17,032 nucleotides of DNA from positions 1 through 17,032 of the forward strand of contig JBFJVD010000028.1 of assembly GCA_041624375.1 (NCBI GenBank), written 5' to 3'. Position 1 is the first letter of the stretch. Each line of letters begins with the position of its first letter. The notes beneath the pieces are model-generated. The model ran no database searches. It was not told the DNA's origin and was given only the letters and a program-made list of their open reading frames with translations. This DNA is from JBFJVD01 sp041624375. GTDB lineage: Bacteria; Chloroflexota; Anaerolineae; Anaerolineales; E44-bin32. A program made the translations under genes and the position numbers. Positions 14,373 through 17,032 of the stretch are shown here, one piece after another.

Positions 14373-15380
14373 TCACAGTGCCGGGAGCACCTTCGTGCTG
14401 AGGAGCTCCAGCCCGCGTTCGTCGCTGAGCCCGTGCGGGGTGCCGAACTCGACGCGATCTGCGCCGGCAGCGATCAGCCCGGCAGCCTGCTTGGCGACGT
14501 CTTCGGGGCCGCCGGCCATTGTAACCCGCGCCAGGACTTCATCGGAGGTCGCTCGTGAAACGGACTCTTCGTCGCGGCGGCCGGCCGCTTCGCGGATCTG
14601 GGCCAACAGGTCGGGCTCCAGGCCGAGGTGGGGATCGTAGTCGGCGACGACCGGCAGGTAGAGGGCGACCTCCCGGCGGGCCCGGGCACGGGCGGCGGCC
14701 GGGTCGTCATCAACGACAGTCACCGCGCCGACCACCAGCGCAGTCGGTGAAGTCCGTGATGTGTCGGCGTGCGCATCGATCCATCGCCGGTACTCGGTGA
14801 CCAACCTGGGATTGGCTGTCCCGCCGAGCTTAACTTCCTCGATGTGGTCGAAGCAGGTTGCGATCGTCTGCCGGCCCCAGCTGCCGAGCAAGAAGGGCAG
14901 TTCAGGGCGGGGGATCGGCCAGCGGAAGACGGAATTTGCGGCGAGGTGGAAGTGTTCGCCTCTGAATGGGGCAGGGTCTTGACGCAGCAGGTGGCGGATG
15001 CAAGCGAAGGCCTCGGGCAGGGCGGTCAGCGCGCCTTCGGGTTCGAGAGCGAGTGTGTCGAGCCAGGCGCCGCGCGCCAGCCCGAGGTAGGCGCGACCCT
15101 GCGAAGCCTCGTCGATCAGGGCGATGTTGGCGGCCAGGTTGATGGGGTGGGAGGTGAACGGGTTCACAGCGGCCGGGCCGATCCGGGCCTCGGAGGTGCT
15201 TCGGGCGATTTCATGGAGTGGGAGCCAGCTGGGCTGGTAGAGCAGGTCGTTGTAGACGCTGATTGTGCCGAAGCCGGCAGCCTCGGCGCGGCGGGCCAGC
15301 TCGCCATAGGCGGCCAGGGGTTTATCCGTCTGGAAGGCGATGCTAAACGCTGGCTTCAAGCGGATGCGGTCCAATGGCAT
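14373..15380 (-). CDS. Luciferase-like (LLM) F420-dependent oxidoreductase
   Basis: This is a 335-residue TIM-barrel protein of the bacterial luciferase-like family, closest in layout to the Mer-type (methylene-H4MPT-reductase-like) F420-dependent branch. Visible features are the N-terminal strand FSIAFQTDKP, the helix ARRAEAAGFGTISVYND (29-45), AVNPFTSHPI (71-80), GRAYLGLARGAW (95-106), PFLLGSWGRQ (162-171) and the EVKLGGTANP segment (182-191). FMN cannot be excluded, and the substrate is not inferable. The ATG at 15380 lies 17 nt downstream of a TATAAT on the same strand and has no ribosome site, so the leader is about 10 nt or less. It heads a four-gene operon (LLM, TIGR04076-like, RidA, SirB1-like). 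Confidence 0.9.
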   Translation of the reverse strand: MPLDRIRLKPAFSIAFQTDKPLAAYGELARRAEAAGFGTISVYNDLLYQPSWLPLHEIARSTSEARIGPAAVNPFTSHPINLAANIALIDEASQGRAYLGLARGAWLDTLALEPEGALTALPEAFACIRHLLRQDPAPFRGEHFHLAANSVFRWPIPRPELPFLLGSWGRQTIATCFDHIEEVKLGGTANPRLVTEYRRWIDAHADTSRTSPTALVVGAVTVVDDDPAAARARARREVALYLPVVADYDPHLGLEPDLLAQIREAAGRRDEESVSRATSDEVLARVTMAGGPEDVAKQAAGLIAAGADRVEFGTPHGLSDERGLELLSTKVLPAL

Positions 15381-15397
15381 GAGCGGGCTGGGGGGTC

Positions 15398-15403
15398 ATT
15401 ATA
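15398..15403 (-). promoter_or_regulatory. -10 element of the LLM operon
   Basis: A perfect TATAAT on the minus strand (15403 to 15398) precedes the ATG at 15380 by 17 nt. The predicted leader is about 10 nt with no ribosome site. It lies back to back with the tRNA-Lys promoter, 27 bases from that promoter's -35. No -35 of its own is clear. Confidence 0.5.
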
Positions 15404-15430
15404 CGTGGGTCGTCGGCCGAAGAGCGAGCA

Positions 15431-15460
15431 TTGACAAGGCGAAAGGTGGCTGGATAGAAT
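15431..15460 (+). promoter_or_regulatory. Sigma70-type promoter of tRNA-Lys
   Basis: A perfect TTGACA (15431-15436) and TAGAAT (15455-15460) are separated by 18 bases, the best -35/-10 pair in the window. The expected start near 15467 leaves a 5' leader of about 33 nt to be removed by RNase P. Confidence 0.85.
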
Positions 15461-15499
15461 GAAGTGTCCGCACGCAGTCGGTCGCTAATGGACGAATGC

Positions 15500-15573
15500 G
15501 GCCCGCTAGCTCAATTTGGCAGAGCAGCTGACTCTTAATCAGTAGGTTCCAGGTTCGAGTCCTGGGCGGGTCA
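15500..15573 (+). tRNA. tRNA-Lys (anticodon CTT)
   Basis: This reads as a complete cloverleaf of 74 nt. The acceptor stem GGCCCGC (15500-15506) pairs with GCGGGTC (15566-15572), with one G-T pair. The D stem is GCTC/GAGC. The anticodon stem GCTGA/TCAGT encloses CTCTTAA, giving anticodon CTT at 15534-15536, which reads the AAG lysine codon. The T stem CCAGG/CCTGG encloses TTCGAGT. The discriminator is A73. The DNA continues CCT, so the 3' CCA is only partly encoded and must be completed by nucleotidyltransferase. Confidence 0.97.
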
Positions 15574-15625
15574 CCTCAAATCTAAGCTGTTTTGTTCTCT
15601 AGCCCCCAGATATGGGCATCGGAAG

Positions 15626-15653
15626 TCCGCCGGGAAGGCGGATTTCTTCTTTT
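15626..15653 (+). terminator. Rho-independent terminator after tRNA-Lys
   Basis: The stem TCCGCC (15626-15631) pairs perfectly with GGCGGA (15637-15642) around a GGGAA loop, followed by the T-rich run TTTCTTCTTTT (15643-15653). It sits 53 bases after the tRNA on the same strand. Confidence 0.85.
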
Positions 15654-15883
15654 CATGGAATGCTACGGTTGAATACTGACCCGCTCTTTCACCGTATTCC
15701 TCTCCCCGATGTATGATGATTGAGAATCCAGACTAGCCTGCTGCGTCTCCGAGGCGCTCGCCTGCGGTGCGCTAAGCCAGGCTGGAAGAACTATTAGCGC
15801 AATCGTCACCTGGCAGAAGCCAGCCAGATTGGCCCGAAAGCAATCTCTTCAAATCCCCATCCATCTTGAGGAGGTCGGCAGCG
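15654..15883 (+). other. Intergenic region before the SLATT gene
   Basis: Together with the tRNA terminator this is a 310-base stretch without a credible gene between the tRNA and the SLATT protein. It is less GC-rich than its surroundings. A TATGAT at 15712-15717 could be a -10, but no -35 fits. The only clear element is GAGGAGG (15868-15874), the ribosome site of the next gene. No repeat of the tRNA 3' end was seen here. Confidence 0.5.
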
Positions 15884-16444
15884 ATGGACGCACAACCGAC
15901 AAAGGCGGTAACCCAAGCGAAAAAGCCATCTTCGGGACGCTCGAGTTCAAGATACGATGACCTGATCGAGGGCACCGAGCTCAGCGAGCTTCAGAAGGAC
16001 ATCCTGCGCCGGCGCTGGGCGGACCAGACGTCCTGGTTCGGCAAGAAGGCTCGCATGGCCAAGCGCCGCATGCAGATCTTCCGGACCGTCGTCATTATCG
16101 GCGGTGTGCTCCTGCCGGCGCTCTCCACGCTGCCGGAGGGCATGACGACCGGTATCGGCGACTGGGGGACACCACTTGTGAGCTTCATCGTCGCGGCGAC
16201 GGCGGGTCTCGAGGGGTTCTTCCGCTACCCGGACCTGTACTATCAATATCGGGAATCCGCGGAGCTGCTGAAGATCGAGGGGTGGTCGTTCTTTGCCCTC
16301 TCGGGCGAGTACGGCCGCTACAACACGCACCAGGAAGCCTTCGAGCGATTCTCCCAGCGCGTGGAGGACGTGATCCGCCGGGATGTCCGCGCGGTCGTCA
16401 GCCAGGAGGAGAGACAGAAGGAAAAGGATGCGAGCACTGGATGA
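15884..16444 (+). CDS. SLATT/DUF4231-like two-helix membrane protein
   Basis: The 186-residue protein has a basic, Ser-rich N-terminus, a charged amphipathic helix (about 33-65), two membrane helices (about 66-83 and 96-113) and a C-terminal cytosolic helical region with YPDLYYQYRESAELLKIEGW (115-134). This layout and the YRxxAExLKxExW-type block match the SLATT superfamily (DUF4231). SLATT proteins were predicted computationally to be membrane effectors in nucleotide-signalled conflict systems, usually beside a SMODS nucleotidyltransferase or a SLOG sensor. None is visible here, so a defence role is not established. The ATG at 15884 has GAGGAGG nine bases upstream; the alternative ATG at 15866 precedes that site. 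It is the first gene after tRNA-Lys. Confidence 0.78.
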   Translation: MDAQPTKAVTQAKKPSSGRSSSRYDDLIEGTELSELQKDILRRRWADQTSWFGKKARMAKRRMQIFRTVVIIGGVLLPALSTLPEGMTTGIGDWGTPLVSFIVAATAGLEGFFRYPDLYYQYRESAELLKIEGWSFFALSGEYGRYNTHQEAFERFSQRVEDVIRRDVRAVVSQEERQKEKDASTG

Positions 16445-16641
16445 CAGTTCCGGTTGGAGGCAATGGGCAAAAAGGAACAGCTCGCTCATTTCCATCACAA
16501 GCCAGACAGACGTCCGGGTAAGCTTCTTGGTACGATCAGGTGGATTTGATGGGCGGATTCGAGAGGAGTAGCGTATCGTAAGAACCTTGCGAGTTTTGGA
16601 TTGCAGATATTGCGCAAAGACTTGAGGAGAGAAATCGATCG

Positions 16642-17032
16642 ATGACGAAGAAGACACTTGGGTTCCTGCTGGCACTCTCAATGCTGCTTGTGACGGTCGT
16701 CCCGGCAGCCGCCATTATCTGGGGACAGGAAGACGGTGAGGATCATCCCTACGTGGGGCTCGTCGTCTTCGATGTGGATGGCACCCCTTCCCACCGCTGT
16801 TCCGGTACGCTGCTCAGTGAGACCGTATTTCTGACCGCCGGCCACTGTACTGTTGGAACGGATGGTGCCAGAGTTTGGTTTGACACGGAGATAACGGATC
16901 CCGAATATCCGTTCATGTGCGATACCAGCAACTGTGCGGAGGCCGTCTCCACTCACACGCATCCTGACTATGATGATTTCGCCACCTTCCCGAATACGAG
17001 TGATGTCGGGATCGTGATTCTGGAGCCAACCC
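16642..17032 (+). CDS. Secreted trypsin-like (S1) serine protease, C-terminus beyond window
   Basis: The first 130 residues of an exported chymotrypsin-fold protease are present; the frame is still open at the window edge. A signal peptide is clear (Lys3-Lys4, hydrophobic core to about residue 20, PAAA near the cleavage site at 21-24). The motif CSGTLLSETVFLTAGHC (53-69) carries catalytic His68 and the Cys53-Cys69 disulfide typical of S1. Asp121 in SDVGIVIL corresponds to the catalytic Asp. The GDSGGP block with the catalytic Ser would lie outside the window. TAGHC in place of TAAHC is a common variant. A GAGGAGAG site (16624-16631) lies about ten bases before the ATG. The gene is separated from SLATT by about 200 bases. 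Confidence 0.88.
   Translation, partial: MTKKTLGFLLALSMLLVTVVPAAAIIWGQEDGEDHPYVGLVVFDVDGTPSHRCSGTLLSETVFLTAGHCTVGTDGARVWFDTEITDPEYPFMCDTSNCAEAVSTHTHPDYDDFATFPNTSDVGIVILEPT

Noticed and set aside
15947..16681. A 244-codon minus-strand open frame opposite the SLATT gene
   Set aside because: The plus-strand frame has a ribosome site, two ordered membrane helices and family similarity; the opposite frame has none.
1..17032. CRISPR array, insertion sequence, prophage or toxin-antitoxin locus
   Set aside because: No regularly spaced repeats, transposase or integrase motifs, or paired small toxin/antitoxin genes were found on either strand.

Overview
The window is GC-rich and gene-dense, and looks like a chromosomal segment of an uncultured Chloroflexota bacterium (Anaerolineae-like). 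This is an inference from several features. There is a MoeA fused to a periplasmic-binding-protein-like domain, a fusion known from archaea and some Gram-positive or Chloroflexota-type bacteria. There is an F420-type luciferase-family oxidoreductase, Thr/Pro-rich TPTP tails on an envelope-facing protein and a lipoprotein, and short or absent 5' leaders behind extended -10 promoters. No marker gene such as rRNA is present, so the phylum is not proven.

Layout. Positions 1-1306 hold a divergent pair: a 3'-truncated Bcp-type peroxiredoxin (minus) and a PEBP-family lipoprotein (plus). Positions 1470-9523 form one long minus-strand run of nine genes. In transcription order these are a thioredoxin-fold TlpA/DipZ-like protein, proline dehydrogenase, two DinB proteins, an RmlC-like cupin, a UbiA prenyltransferase, MoeA, a MoeA-PBP fusion, and a stand-alone response-regulator receiver. 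Most junctions are 4-nt ATGA overlaps or gaps of 2-6 nt, so much of this run is probably co-transcribed and translationally coupled. Positions 9614-10527 carry a divergent LCP (LytR-CpsA-Psr) cell-wall ligase. Positions 10548-11342 carry two small membrane proteins of unknown function, divergently arranged. Positions 11463-12640 carry a single-pass membrane protein with TPR-like helices and Thr/Pro-rich segments.

Positions 12674-15403 form a second minus-strand operon: a luciferase-like F420 oxidoreductase, a small Cys-rich protein resembling TIGR04076, a RidA-family protein, and a SirB1-type transglutaminase-like protein with a TPR tail. Positions 15431-15653 carry a tRNA-Lys(CTT) with a clear sigma70-type promoter and a Rho-independent hairpin downstream. 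After the tRNA the content looks more accessory: a solitary SLATT/DUF4231 two-helix membrane protein and the first 130 residues of a secreted trypsin-like protease that runs off the window.

How the genes may work together. The main block joins molybdenum/tungsten cofactor assembly (MoeA plus MoeA-PBP) to a receiver protein whose start codon overlaps the fusion's stop codon, next to a membrane prenyltransferase and redox enzymes (proline dehydrogenase, thioredoxin-like). One reading is a housekeeping redox and respiratory-cofactor cluster, because proline dehydrogenase feeds electrons to quinone and the UbiA protein may make a quinone or prenyl lipid. The least explained features are the receiver-MoeA-PBP coupling, the lone SLATT protein behind the tRNA, and the LLM/RidA operon, which recalls the RutA/RutC pairing. 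No CRISPR array, insertion sequence, prophage gene or rRNA was seen.
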